NCBI RefSeq assembly: GCF_031458325.1
Contig: NZ_JAVDYG010000001.1
Span: 372,001-436,000 of the forward strand
Reading direction: 5' to 3'
Origin: Nocardioides marmoribigeumensis
Lineage (GTDB): Bacteria; Actinomycetota; Actinomycetes; Propionibacteriales; Nocardioidaceae
Length of the DNA stretch: 64,000 nt
Shown here: piece after piece, positions 46,057 to 56,069 of the stretch
How positions within the stretch are numbered: position 1 is the stretch's first letter
Layout: each line of letters starts with the position of its first letter
The notes under the pieces: model-generated
Seen by the model: the letters and a program-made list of their open reading frames with translations, nothing else
What the model was told of the DNA's origin: nothing
Database searches by the model: none
Translations under genes and position numbers: made by a program

Positions 46057-47310
46057 TCAGCACAGGCGCCGGTGCCACGACACGGCCGAGGCGTCGGTGA
46101 GGGAGGCGACCTGGTCGATCACCACGCGCAGCCGGGCGTCGTCGTCGGCGGCGTCGGCGAGGTCCGCCCGGAACATCGGCTCCATCACCGAGGGGCCGGC
46201 TCGATCGACCGCCGAGACCAGCTCGGCGAGCAGCTCCCGCTGCGCGGACAGGACGCCACGACGCCCGGCCGCCTCCATCACCAGGTGGGCGGCGATGCTC
46301 TTGAGCACCCCGATCTCGAGCAGCGTCTCGTCGGGCACGACCAGGTCGGCGTCGTAGCGCAGCAGCGGCCCGGGGCCGTACGACGCCAGCGTCGCGTCGG
46401 TGGTCGCGGCGCAGAAGCGCCCGATCAGCACGGAGGTGAGGTTCTTCAGGGCACCCAGCGCGCGCCGGCTGCCGTCGTACGACGAGTCGGGCCACCCGGG
46501 CACGGCGGTGAGCCGCGACCAGGCCGCCTCGAACGCGTCGTCGGGCCGGCCGGGGTGGTACCACTCCCGCGCGGTGTCCCAGACCGTCCGCCGCAGGCCC
46601 GGGTCGGCCAGGTCGACCAGCTCGACACTGCCCGCGACGATGCCGTCCTCGACGTCGTGGACGGAGTAGGCGATGTCGTCGGAGAGGTCCATCACCTGGG
46701 CCTCGAGGCACCGGGCCCCCTCGGGCGCGCCCTCGCGCAGCCAGGTGAAGACCGGCAGGTCGTCGGCGTAGACACCGAACTTCGGCTCGCCCGCACGGCG
46801 GGGCCAGGGGTACTTCGTGGCCGCGTCGAGCGTGGCCCGGGTGAGGTTGAGCCCGATGCTGCGCCCGTCGGGGTCGAGGAACTTGGCCTCGAGCCGGGTC
46901 AGGATGCGCAGCGTCTGGGCGTTGCCCTCGAAGCCGCCGATCCCGTCGGCCAGGTCGGCCAGCGCCTTCTCGCCGTTGTGGCCGAACGGCGGGTGGCCCA
47001 GGTCGTGCGCCAGCGCCGCGGTCTCGGCGACGTCGGTGTCGCAGCCGAGCTGCGAGGCCAGGTCGCGCGCCACCTGGGCCACCTCGAGGGTGTGGGTCAG
47101 GCGGTTGCGGACGAAGTCGTCGGTCTGCGGGCCGAGCACCTGGGTCTTGGCCGCCAGCCGGCGCAGGGCAGCGCTGTGGACCACGCGGCCCCGGTCGCGG
47201 GCGAACGCCGTGCGCAGCGAGACCTTGGCCGGCTCCTCGCCCCACCGGGCGCGCGCGGCGGCGGCGTACGCCCCCTCGCGCCTGTCCGGCTCCACGCTGC
47301 TCGACCCCAC
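46057..47310 (-). CDS. dgt: deoxyguanosinetriphosphate triphosphohydrolase (dGTPase-like HD protein)
   Basis: A 417-residue HD-domain dNTP triphosphohydrolase. The metal motif is RNRLTHTLEVAQVARDLA (H), then ALAHDLGHPPFGHNGE (HD) and MDLSDDIAYSVHDVEDG (second D). It cleaves dGTP or other dNTPs to nucleoside and triphosphate and helps balance dNTP pools. The GTG at 47310 gives VGSSSVEPDRREG; a second GTG at 47295 is possible. It is upstream of dnaG with a 35-bp gap, the usual mycobacterial-type order. Confidence 0.93.
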   Translation of the reverse strand: MGSSSVEPDRREGAYAAAARARWGEEPAKVSLRTAFARDRGRVVHSAALRRLAAKTQVLGPQTDDFVRNRLTHTLEVAQVARDLASQLGCDTDVAETAALAHDLGHPPFGHNGEKALADLADGIGGFEGNAQTLRILTRLEAKFLDPDGRSIGLNLTRATLDAATKYPWPRRAGEPKFGVYADDLPVFTWLREGAPEGARCLEAQVMDLSDDIAYSVHDVEDGIVAGSVELVDLADPGLRRTVWDTAREWYHPGRPDDAFEAAWSRLTAVPGWPDSSYDGSRRALGALKNLTSVLIGRFCAATTDATLASYGPGPLLRYDADLVVPDETLLEIGVLKSIAAHLVMEAAGRRGVLSAQRELLAELVSAVDRAGPSVMEPMFRADLADAADDDARLRVVIDQVASLTDASAVSWHRRLC

Positions 47311-47386
47311 GCGCGTCAACCTAGCCGGGACCACCGACGCGCGTGGCCGCGCGAGCCGCTCGGCAGCCGTCGTCGACGGGCTCGGG

Positions 47387-48331
47387 TCAGTAGACCGAGA
47401 TGTGCACGTGGTCGAAGTGGTTGGCCGTGGCGGAGCCGCGGTCGGACATGGAGCGCCAGCCCTCGGCGGAGCGCTCGGGCGTCCAGATCCGCTGCGACCA
47501 GATGATCGTGCGGATGTGGAGGGCACCGGCGTTGGCGCGGGCCCACTCGGCGACCGCGCTGCCCAGGCCGGAGTCGGAGACCATGAAGTCGACCGCGCGG
47601 CCGTCGGCGTGCTCGCCGTGGGCGTCGTAGCCGCCGTACGTCGTGAGCGCGGGGAAGGCGTCGCACACCGCGCGGAACATCACGACCGCGTTGGAGGTGA
47701 TGCCGCTCTCGGTGCCGGACCCGTCCGGGCACGGGGCGCCGGAGATGCCGCCGGCCGGAGCCGCACCCGAGGCAGTGGCAGGGGCCGGGGCGGGCTTCTT
47801 GTCGGCGAGGTAGTCGGCGTTGACCCAGCGGGCCCGCCCGCCGACGAGCGCCTCGGCCCAGTGACCAACGGTCTGGCCGGTGACGGCGACCCTGCCGCCC
47901 TCCTTGAGGAGGCCCAGGCGCTTGCCCTTCTCGCCGGGCTGCGCCCACACGTTGAGGGGGGCGGTGGCCCACTGCTGGTCGACGGCCCGGGGCTTCATGG
48001 TCACGGGCACGAGCTCGCGGGCGGTCATGCTCCGCGAGGCGCGCTGCTCGCGCTGGGCCAGGGCGACGGGGTCGACCTGGCCGGCCCCCTGGTGGACTCC
48101 GGAGGCGGCGCTCAGGGCTGCGGCGGCGCGGTCGACGTGGGGGGACGCCGCGGAGGTGAGGAAGAAGGGGCCGGCGACGACCGGGAGGGTCGTGGCGGTC
48201 AGGAGGGCCGCACGCGCACCGAGGGTGCGGAGGGTGGTCCGGAGGCCGGGCTCCGCCGGGACCAGAGCGGTCGGCGAAGGAGCGGCGTCAGCCTCGGGGC
48301 GCGGGGCGTGGGTCTCGCGCTGGGGGGGCAT
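47387..48331 (-). CDS. secreted/membrane-anchored SH3-domain protein with ARB_07466-like C-terminal domain
   Basis: A 314-residue protein with an N-terminal membrane segment or uncleaved signal (ALLTATTLPVVAGPFFL, ~residues 42-58). An SH3b-like cell-wall-binding domain follows (PLNVWAQPGEKGKRLGLLKEGGRVAVTG, ~120-180), then a Pro/Ala linker and a C-terminal domain with YDAHGEHADGRAVDFMVSD and NHFDHVHISVY. The HxxxRAVDF and HVHISVY histidines resemble VanY/peptidase-like zinc sites. It is probably involved in peptidoglycan handling outside the membrane; catalytic activity is unproven. Confidence 0.82.
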   Translation of the reverse strand: MPPQRETHAPRPEADAAPSPTALVPAEPGLRTTLRTLGARAALLTATTLPVVAGPFFLTSAASPHVDRAAAALSAASGVHQGAGQVDPVALAQREQRASRSMTARELVPVTMKPRAVDQQWATAPLNVWAQPGEKGKRLGLLKEGGRVAVTGQTVGHWAEALVGGRARWVNADYLADKKPAPAPATASGAAPAGGISGAPCPDGSGTESGITSNAVVMFRAVCDAFPALTTYGGYDAHGEHADGRAVDFMVSDSGLGSAVAEWARANAGALHIRTIIWSQRIWTPERSAEGWRSMSDRGSATANHFDHVHISVY

Positions 48332-48501
48332 GGCGTATCACCGTCAGAGTTCGGGGGCGGGGCGGAGTTCGTTCAGCAGCCGTTCACCCTGCCACAGGTG
48401 CCTGCCCCCTCAAACCCCGGCCGGCGGATTGTGCGCGGCTTCACAAGCGCCGGCCACCACCCCCACAGGGGTGTGACCAAGGTCCTGAAGCGGTCGGTCT
48501 C

Positions 48502-49116
48502 TCACAGCCAGCCGTTGTCCTGCGCGATGCGGGCCGCCTGGGCCCGGGTCGCCGCCCCGGTCTTGCCGATCGCCCCGGACAGGTGGTTGCGCACCGTGCC
48601 CTCGCTCAGGGTCAGCTGCCGCGCGATCGTGGCCACCGTCGCCCCACCCAGCGCGCAGCGCAGCACCTCGGTCTCGCGCGGCGTCAGCGGCGACTCCCCC
48701 ACCGCCAGCGAGTCGGCCGCGAGCAGCGGGTCCACGACGCGCAGGCCCCGGTGCACCCGGCGTACGGCGTCGGCGAGCTGGCGCGCCGGGGTGTCCTTGA
48801 CCAGGAAGCCGTCCACGCCGGCCGCCAGCGCCCGGCGCAGGAACCCGGGGCGCCCGAAGGTGGTGACGATGAGGACGCGCACCTGCGGCAGCTGGGCCTT
48901 GACCTCGGCCGCGGCCCGGATCCCGTCGAGGCCGGGCATCTCGACGTCGAGCACCGCGACGTCGACGTCGTGGGCCCGGCACGCCGCCAGCACGTGGTCG
49001 CCGCGGTCCACCTCCGCGACGACCTGCAGGTCGCTCTCGAGGTCGAGCAGAGCGGCCAGGGCGCCCCGCACGAGCGCCTGGTCGTCGGCGACCAGCAGCC
49101 GCACGACCCCGCTCAC
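48502..49116 (-). CDS. NarL/LuxR-type response regulator
   Basis: A 204-residue two-component regulator. The receiver domain has acidic pocket residues in LLVADDQALVRGAL and phosphoacceptor Asp in VDVAVLDVEMPGLDGI, with Lys in GFLVKDTP. The C-terminal HTH is LTPRETEVLRCALGGATVATIARQLTLSEGTVRNHL. The GTG at 49116 overlaps the kinase stop by 4 nt, so the pair is coupled and this is the cognate regulator. Related DesR-type pairs sense membrane state, but the signal here is unknown. Confidence 0.94.
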   Translation of the reverse strand: MSGVVRLLVADDQALVRGALAALLDLESDLQVVAEVDRGDHVLAACRAHDVDVAVLDVEMPGLDGIRAAAEVKAQLPQVRVLIVTTFGRPGFLRRALAAGVDGFLVKDTPARQLADAVRRVHRGLRVVDPLLAADSLAVGESPLTPRETEVLRCALGGATVATIARQLTLSEGTVRNHLSGAIGKTGAATRAQAARIAQDNGWL

Positions 49117-50261
49117 GGCCCCACCTCGAGGATGAACTCGCCCCCGGAGCGGACCGCCCTCAGCCGGGCCCCCACGGCGTCCGCGCGCTCGCGCAGCCCC
49201 CGCAGTCCGTGGCCCTCGTCGGCGTGGCGGTGCGTGGTCGCCACGCCGTCGTTGCGGATGACCACCCGGTCGGCGGTGAGCTCGATCTCGCACCTCCGCG
49301 CGGCGCTGTGCCGCACGACGTTGGTGACGCCCTCGCGGATCGTCCAGGCGAACAGCTCGCGCAGGTCGCCCACGACGTCGTCGACCGAGGTCGGCACGAG
49401 CGCCTCGATGCCGGCGGCGGCCAGCGTCCCGCGGGCGCGGGCGATCTCGCCGGGCAGGGTGATCTCGCGGTAGCCGTGCACCGCTCGGCGTACGTCGGCC
49501 AGCGCGTCGCGGCTGAGCCGCTCGAGGTCCGCGACCTCGGCAGCGGCCCGCGGGTCCCCGCTCTCCAGCAGCCGGCCCGCGAGCTCGGACTTGACCGCGA
49601 TGACGGTCAGGCTGTGCCCGAGGATGTCGTGCAGGTCGCGGGCGAAGCGGTTGCGCTCCTGGTCGAGCAGCAGCGCCTCGTTCTCCTGCCTCATGCGCAC
49701 GAGGTCGATGTTGCGCGCCAGGATCTGCTTGACCGCCCAGAGCAGGAACGCCCCGACGAGGGCGAAGACCGGGAAGTCGAGGTCGGCGTCCCACCCGGGC
49801 ACCGTCACGACGGCGACCACGCCGGCGCCCGAGATCAGCAGGACCAGGGGCACCGCCACACGCGAGGGGAGCACCATCGCGGCGGTCGCGGTGACGAAGA
49901 TGATCCCGCCGAGCGCGGCCTCCCCCAGCCCGGGGTACTCCAGCAGGTTGAGCACCACGAGCACGCCGACGACGACCAGGCCCTGCCGCAGCGGCAGCTC
50001 GGCCTGCAGCAGCTCGTCACGCAGCAGCTTCAGCTGCCAGAAGGCGTAGAGGTAGACCAGCGCGAACAGCGCCACCGCCACCAGCGCCACCACCTCGGCG
50101 CTGGTCGAGGGCGGCAGGTGGTCGACGACCGGCTCGAGCAGGAAGACCAGCCAGATCCCGGCGATCCAGATGCCGAACCGTCCGGCGAACCCCTCGGCCG
50201 AGCCGTCGAGCGAGCGCAACGGGACACCCTCCGGGCCGCGGTCCGGGTCGGCGCTCACCAT
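49113..50261 (-). CDS. sensor histidine kinase (HisKA_3 type)
   Basis: A 382-residue kinase with about five to six N-terminal membrane spans (residues ~25-190) and no extracellular sensor domain. The H box is RNRFARDLHDILGHSLTVIAVKSEL with the phosphorylated His in RDLHD. The ATPase has REGVTNVVRHS (N box) and HADEGHGLRGLRERADAVGA (G box). The ATG at 50261 was chosen because GGGGAG stands 5 bp upstream; an ATG at 50273 is possible. It is paired with the overlapping response regulator gene. Confidence 0.93.
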   Translation of the reverse strand: MVSADPDRGPEGVPLRSLDGSAEGFAGRFGIWIAGIWLVFLLEPVVDHLPPSTSAEVVALVAVALFALVYLYAFWQLKLLRDELLQAELPLRQGLVVVGVLVVLNLLEYPGLGEAALGGIIFVTATAAMVLPSRVAVPLVLLISGAGVVAVVTVPGWDADLDFPVFALVGAFLLWAVKQILARNIDLVRMRQENEALLLDQERNRFARDLHDILGHSLTVIAVKSELAGRLLESGDPRAAAEVADLERLSRDALADVRRAVHGYREITLPGEIARARGTLAAAGIEALVPTSVDDVVGDLRELFAWTIREGVTNVVRHSAARRCEIELTADRVVIRNDGVATTHRHADEGHGLRGLRERADAVGARLRAVRSGGEFILEVGP

Positions 50262-50414
50262 GGGGCTCCCCATGGGCCGAGGGTAGTCGGACGGGGCCTC
50301 CCCCACTCCCCCTCCGAGCGGGGGTCAGCACCCGGTCCGCCCCGCAGGCCCAGTGTCGGGTGGAGCGGGGGCCACGACCCACGACAGGTGTCACGGGTGG
50401 CGGCCGGGAGCGGG

Positions 50415-51569
50415 CTAACCTCCCGAGCCGGACTGCACGTCCTCGCGCAGGTCGGCCGCCGGGTCGAGGTCGTAGGAGCGGTCGGCGAGCCAGCCCTCGG
50501 GCAGGACCACGCGGCGCGGGCTGCCCTGACGGCCGCGCGGCGTGCCCAGCTCACGCACCGGGAACTCCTCGGCCGGGTCGAGGTCGGCGAGCAGCTCGTC
50601 GAGCGCGGCGAGCGAGGAGACCAGGGCGAGGCGGTGGCGCAGGTCGCCGCCGGCGGCGAAGCCCTTGAGGTACCACGCCACGTGCTTGCGGAACTCGGTG
50701 CAGCCCTTCTCCTCGCCCATCAGGTCGCTGAGCAGCTCGGCGTGCCGCCGCATCACGTCGACGACCTCGCCCAGCCGCGGCAGGGTCTGGGTCTCGCGGC
50801 CGGCGAAGGCGTCGGCGAGGTCGCGGAACAGCCAGGGACGCCCCAGGCAGCCGCGGCCCACGACCACACCGGCCGCGCCGGTGTGCTCGAGCATCGCCAG
50901 CGCGTCGCGGGCCTCCCACACGTCACCGTTGCCGAGCACGGGGATGTCGACGGCCGCGACCAGCTCGCCGATCGAGTCCCAGTCGGCGCGACCGCTGTAG
51001 GCCTGGGCCACCGTGCGCCCGTGCAGCGCGATCGCGGCCGCCCCGGTCTCCTGCGCCACCCGGCCGGCGTCGAGGAACGTCAGGTGGTCCTCGTCGATGC
51101 CCTTGCGGGTCTTCATCGTGACCGGCACGGCGTACGGCGCCGCGGCGCCGACCGCCGCGGTGAGGATGCGGGCCAGCAGGTCGGTCTTCCACGGCAGCGC
51201 TCCCCCGCCGCCCTTGCGGGTCACCTTGGGCACCGGGCAGCCGAAGTTGAGGTCGACGTGGTGGACGCCGTACTCGTCGCACAGGATGCGGGTCGCCTCG
51301 CCGACGTAGGTCGGGTCGGTGCCGTAGAGCTGCACCGAGCGGACCTCCTCGTCCTCGGGGAAGGCGAGCATCGAGCGGGTGACCGCGTCGCCCTCGACCA
51401 GGCCGCGGCTGGTGATCATCTCGCAGACGTAGAGCCCCGCCCCCTGCTCGCGGCACAGCTGGCGGTAGGCCGCGTTGGTGATGCCGGCCATCGGGGCGAG
51501 CACGACGGGGGTCTCGACGACGAGGTCACCGAGCCGCAGCGGCGGGGCGGCGGTCGCGAGGGTGGTCAT
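50415..51569 (-). CDS. dusB: tRNA-dihydrouridine synthase
   Basis: A 384-residue FMN enzyme reducing uridines in the tRNA D loop. It starts with VVLAPMAGITNAAYRQLCREQGAG and CEMITSRGLV, then VHHVDLNFGCPVPKVTRKGGG with the catalytic Cys in NFGCP. Further are TMKTRKGIDEDH, IALHGRTVAQAYSGRADW and VLGNGDVWEARDAL with MVGRG-like VVGRGCLGRPW. It is DusB/NifR3-like. It is monocistronic or first before the lipoprotein gene region on the same strand. Confidence 0.95.
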   Translation of the reverse strand: MTTLATAAPPLRLGDLVVETPVVLAPMAGITNAAYRQLCREQGAGLYVCEMITSRGLVEGDAVTRSMLAFPEDEEVRSVQLYGTDPTYVGEATRILCDEYGVHHVDLNFGCPVPKVTRKGGGGALPWKTDLLARILTAAVGAAAPYAVPVTMKTRKGIDEDHLTFLDAGRVAQETGAAAIALHGRTVAQAYSGRADWDSIGELVAAVDIPVLGNGDVWEARDALAMLEHTGAAGVVVGRGCLGRPWLFRDLADAFAGRETQTLPRLGEVVDVMRRHAELLSDLMGEEKGCTEFRKHVAWYLKGFAAGGDLRHRLALVSSLAALDELLADLDPAEEFPVRELGTPRGRQGSPRRVVLPEGWLADRSYDLDPAADLREDVQSGSGG

Positions 51570-51593
51570 GCCCCCATTGTCCCCGTTGTCGCC

Positions 51594-52643
51594 TCAGCCG
51601 AGGAGCGAGGGCTGACCGGGGACCACGAGCCGGTAGAGCCCCGGCACCTCGGACCGCTGCTCGCAGGTGCCGGCGGGGAGCCGGCACACCACCACGCGAC
51701 CCTCGGTCGGGTCGGGTCCCACCGGGTCGTAGCTCTCGATGCGCTTCCCGGTGCCGACGACGTAGAAGGAGTCGTCGGGGAGCCAGCCGCCGAAGTACTG
51801 CGCCCGGTCGGGGAAGTCGACGGGGACGCGCTTGCCGGTCGAGGCGTCGAAGACCTCGGTGCGGTCCGGCGCACTGACGTCGACTGCGAACCGCTGGTCC
51901 GGGGAGTAGAGGCCGTACTGCAGGTCGACCGGACCGCTCTCGGGCGAGGCCCCCGCCCGGCGCCCGCGGTAGGCGTCGACGACGACGCTGACCGGCTCCT
52001 CCGGGAACTCGCCCCCCGGGTTGCGCTCCGGTGCGGCCTCGACCTCGCCGGTCGCCAGGTCGGCGCGGTAGCGGGTGCCGCTGCCCTCGGCGACGGTCCA
52101 GTAGGCGTGGGTGCCGTCCTCGTCGAAGCCGAGGAAGGTCGGGTCGAGCTCCTCGTACCTGTCGCCCAGGTCGTCGCCGAACGAGCCGCCCATGTGGGAG
52201 TGGTCGGTCAGGACGGTCTCGCCCGTACGGGCGTCGACGACCACCACCTCGCGGATGCGACCGGCGGGCCGCAACGGCCCGTGCTGGTCGACCCACCCGG
52301 CGTACCTCCCGTCGGGCGAGGCCACGACCTGCGTGCCCCGGGTGTTGCCGGGCAGCGCCGTCCACGTCTCGCCGTCGAAGAACCCCCAGGTGGTGAAGGC
52401 GTCCCTCGTGCCGTCGTCGGCCAGCTCGACGAAGAAGCCGTAGTCGGTGACGGCGAGCCCGCGGACGCGTCGCGGCAGCGTGAGCTGCTCGTCGCCGTAG
52501 TGCAGGGTGCGGCCGTAGGCCCACGCGACCTGCTGGGGGTCGAAGCGAGGCTCCCCCGTGCTCGGCACCGACACGTCGCCGCAGCCGACGAGGAGGCCGG
52601 CGGCCAGTGCGAGACCGAGCGGAGGTGCCCCCCAGCGCCTCAT
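51594..52643 (-). CDS. hypothetical lipoprotein, beta-propeller-like
   Basis: A 349-residue exported lipoprotein with lipobox LLVGC (Cys21). The mature part is rich in short beta-strand repeats of the type found in YncE/WD40-like propellers: VVASPDGRYAGWVDQHG, EVVVVDARTGETVL, LGFDEDGTHAYWTVAEG, LYSPDQRFAVDVSAPDRTEVFD. Such proteins often bind ligands or partners at the cell surface. No specific family is recognised. Its start is only 1 bp from the stop of the preceding lipoprotein gene, so the two are coexpressed. Confidence 0.8.
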   Translation of the reverse strand: MRRWGAPPLGLALAAGLLVGCGDVSVPSTGEPRFDPQQVAWAYGRTLHYGDEQLTLPRRVRGLAVTDYGFFVELADDGTRDAFTTWGFFDGETWTALPGNTRGTQVVASPDGRYAGWVDQHGPLRPAGRIREVVVVDARTGETVLTDHSHMGGSFGDDLGDRYEELDPTFLGFDEDGTHAYWTVAEGSGTRYRADLATGEVEAAPERNPGGEFPEEPVSVVVDAYRGRRAGASPESGPVDLQYGLYSPDQRFAVDVSAPDRTEVFDASTGKRVPVDFPDRAQYFGGWLPDDSFYVVGTGKRIESYDPVGPDPTEGRVVVCRLPAGTCEQRSEVPGLYRLVVPGQPSLLG

Positions 52644-52644
52644 G

Positions 52645-53352
52645 TCAGCCCTTGCCGGCCTTCTTCTTCGGCTTCTTCTTGGGCTTGACCACCGGCTTCT
52701 GCACCTGGCCGTGCCACTCGATCGGGTCGAAGGAGGCCAGCGGGCGGTAGCTCACGCCCTCCAGGGAGCCCTTGTTGGGCGAGAGGAACACCAGACAGGT
52801 GCGGAAGGTGTCGCCCGGGGCGAACTTGTCGGGCAGCGAGTCGGTCGGGCACTTCTTGAACGCCGAGGTGAACTTCACCGGCGGCAGCAGGGTGTTGGTG
52901 CCGCTGATCCCCCACAGCGGGGTGTCGATGCCGCCGGTCGGCTTGTCGCCGGCGTTCTTCACCGTCACGCGGACGTAGAAGTAGCTGGCGTTCTTCTTCA
53001 GCGGGTCGCTCATGTCGAAGCCCACGAAGTCCTTGAGCTGCCCCTGCTTGGCCGCGGTCACCGTGAGGCCCAGGATCGAGCTGCGGTTGCGGATCGTGTA
53101 GTCGACGATGGCGGTGTCACCGAAGGCGAGCTGGCTGCCGGGCTCGGTCAGGTCGACGCCGGAGGGCGACTCGGTGGGCTCCGTCGAGCCGGTCGCGCTC
53201 GGCGACACCGAGGCCGACGGCTCGTCGCCGGCCTTGCCGGAGTCGGAGCAGCCGGCGACGCCCGAGAGGGCGAGCGCGGCGGAGGAGGCGACCCCGATGG
53301 CGAGGTGGGTCCGGCGGGCGCGGGGGTGCGGACGCGTGATCACGTGCGTCAT
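52645..53352 (-). CDS. hypothetical lipoprotein with lysine-rich tail (DUF4352-like)
   Basis: A 235-residue lipoprotein: Arg-rich N-terminus, hydrophobic core, lipobox VAGC (Cys35), a Ser/Thr/Pro linker, then an immunoglobulin-like domain with VDYTIRNRSSILGLTVTAA and YFYVRVTVKNAGDKPTGG, similar to DUF4352/telomeric-repeat-binding-like extracellular domains. The last residues PKKKPKKKAGKG are strongly basic and may contact teichoic or nucleic acid polyanions (inference). It is cotranscribed with the following lipoprotein gene. Confidence 0.8.
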   Translation of the reverse strand: MTHVITRPHPRARRTHLAIGVASSAALALSGVAGCSDSGKAGDEPSASVSPSATGSTEPTESPSGVDLTEPGSQLAFGDTAIVDYTIRNRSSILGLTVTAAKQGQLKDFVGFDMSDPLKKNASYFYVRVTVKNAGDKPTGGIDTPLWGISGTNTLLPPVKFTSAFKKCPTDSLPDKFAPGDTFRTCLVFLSPNKGSLEGVSYRPLASFDPIEWHGQVQKPVVKPKKKPKKKAGKG

Positions 53353-53368
53353 TGTGCCGCCCCGGGCC

Positions 53369-54778
<1,410 letters not shown>

Positions 54779-54838
54779 GCGGGCGCACTCCTGGCTTGGG
54801 TGGCGGGACGGGAAGTGGCCAAGCGTAGACCGCGACGG

Positions 54839-55153
54839 TCAGCCGCGCGGACGGGCCTCGTTGAGCGCCTCGCCGGGCCGGACCACCTCGTAGGCCGTCG
54901 GCTCGTCGAGCGCTCTGCCGAGCGTCTCCCAGGCACGCAGCTTGACGTCGTACGCCGAGAGCGCGCGCCGGTAGGCGCCGGGTCCCTCCCATCGGGTCTG
55001 GAGCACCCACAGGGTCGGGTCGTCGACGTTGCGCCCGACCGTCCCGTCGACGTACCCCCGCTGCTCGGAGAGGACGACCAGCGCCTCCTCGATCGCGGGC
55101 CGGAAGCCGGCCTCCTCGGCGGGGTCGACGGTGAAGCGGGTCAGCACGAGCAT
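54839..55153 (-). CDS. antibiotic-biosynthesis monooxygenase (ABM) domain protein
   Basis: A 104-residue ABM-type ferredoxin-fold protein: MLVLTRFTVDPAEEAGFRPAIE, QRGYVDGTVGRNVDDPTLWVLQTRWEGPG split over strand and helix. It resembles IsdG/ABM proteins, but no haem-degrading triad can be confirmed. It is divergent from the zinc transporter operon across 61 bp containing two Zur boxes, so it may respond to zinc too. Confidence 0.82.
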   Translation of the reverse strand: MLVLTRFTVDPAEEAGFRPAIEEALVVLSEQRGYVDGTVGRNVDDPTLWVLQTRWEGPGAYRRALSAYDVKLRAWETLGRALDEPTAYEVVRPGEALNEARPRG

Positions 55154-55179
55154 CCCCCGAGCCTAGGACCGAGCGGGTT

Positions 55180-55194
55180 TGAAAATCGTTCTCA
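55180..55194. promoter_or_regulatory. Zur box 1
   Basis: TGAAAATCGTTCTCA, a 15-bp near-palindrome of the Zur/Fur type (TGAnAATnnTTnTCA), lies 20 bp before the zinc-binding-protein start and 6 bp before a second, perfect box. Since a Fur-family gene ends the downstream operon, it is the likely binding protein. Confidence 0.85.
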
Positions 55195-55200
55195 TCTGCC

Positions 55201-55215
55201 TGAGAATGATTCTCA
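55201..55215. promoter_or_regulatory. Zur box 2, overlapping the start codon
   Basis: TGAGAATGATTCTCA is a perfect 15-bp palindrome; its last A is the first base of the ATG at 55215. Two tandem boxes suggest cooperative binding by two dimers. There is no Shine-Dalgarno before this ATG, which suggests a leaderless transcript starting within or at the box. Confidence 0.88.
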
Positions 55216-56069
55216 TGCGCTTCCTCGCCCCGGTGCTCGCCGCCGGGCTCCTGCTCCCGACGCTCACGGCGTGCTCGAACGGCGACGGGTCGTCCGGGGA
55301 CCTCGAGGTGGTCGCCTCGTTCTACCCGCTGCAGTACGTCGCCCAGCGCGTCGCCGGCGACCACGCGACGGTGGAGTCGCTGACCGCCCCGGGCAAGGAG
55401 CCGCACGACTCCGAGCTGACCGTGCGACAGACCGCCGACGTGGCCCGGGCGGACGTGGTCGTCACCCTCGGCGGCTTCCAGCCGAGCGTCGACGACGCCG
55501 TGGACCAGGAGGCCGACGGCGCGGTCGTGGACGCGCACGAGGAGGTGCGCGGCGACGACCCCCACTTCTGGCAGGACCCGACCCGGCTGGCCGCCGTGGC
55601 CCAGCGCGTCGGCAGCGCGCTGGCCAAGGCCGACGCCGCGCACGCGGCGGACTACCGGCGCAACGCGCAGGAGCTCGTGGGCGACCTGCGCGCGCTGGAC
55701 CGGGCCTACCGCTCCGGGCTCGCCGACTGCCGGGTCGACACCGTCGTGGTGAGCCACGACGCCTTCGGCTACCTCGACCGCTACGGCCTCGACGTCGTCG
55801 GCATCACCGGCCTCTCGCCCGATGCCGAGCCCTCCCCCGCCAGGCTGCGGGACCTGGCCGACCTCATCCGGCGCACGGGGGTGACGACCGTCTTCAGCGA
55901 GACGCTGGTCAGCCCCGCGGTCGCCCGCACGCTCGCCGAGGAGGTCGGGGTCCGCACCGCGACCCTGGACCCGGTCGAGGGGCTGACCGACGAGACCGCC
56001 GACCTGGACTACCTCTCCCTGATGAGGCGCAACCTCGAGGCGCTGCGCACCGCCGGGAGCTGCACGTGA
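55215..56069 (+). CDS. znuA: zinc ABC transporter substrate-binding lipoprotein (ZnuA type)
   Basis: A 284-residue cluster A-I metal-binding lipoprotein with lipobox LTAC. The mature part has VVASFYPLQYVAQRVAGDHATV, a metal His in KEPHDSELT, a second in GDDPHFWQDPTRL, a third in VVSHDAFGYLDRYGL and an acidic ligand in the last third. The His-rich loop seen in some ZnuA proteins is absent. It captures Zn2+ outside the membrane. It is the first gene of a four-gene zinc operon under two Zur boxes. Confidence 0.94.
   Translation: MRFLAPVLAAGLLLPTLTACSNGDGSSGDLEVVASFYPLQYVAQRVAGDHATVESLTAPGKEPHDSELTVRQTADVARADVVVTLGGFQPSVDDAVDQEADGAVVDAHEEVRGDDPHFWQDPTRLAAVAQRVGSALAKADAAHAADYRRNAQELVGDLRALDRAYRSGLADCRVDTVVVSHDAFGYLDRYGLDVVGITGLSPDAEPSPARLRDLADLIRRTGVTTVFSETLVSPAVARTLAEEVGVRTATLDPVEGLTDETADLDYLSLMRRNLEALRTAGSCT

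Noticed and set aside
48332-48500. c-di-AMP (ydaO-type) riboswitch before the SH3-domain protein
   Set aside because: Such genes often have this leader, and pieces such as GGGTGAAC and CCCGAAC occur, but the conserved core elements do not line up in order. Not supported; a covariance-model search would settle it.
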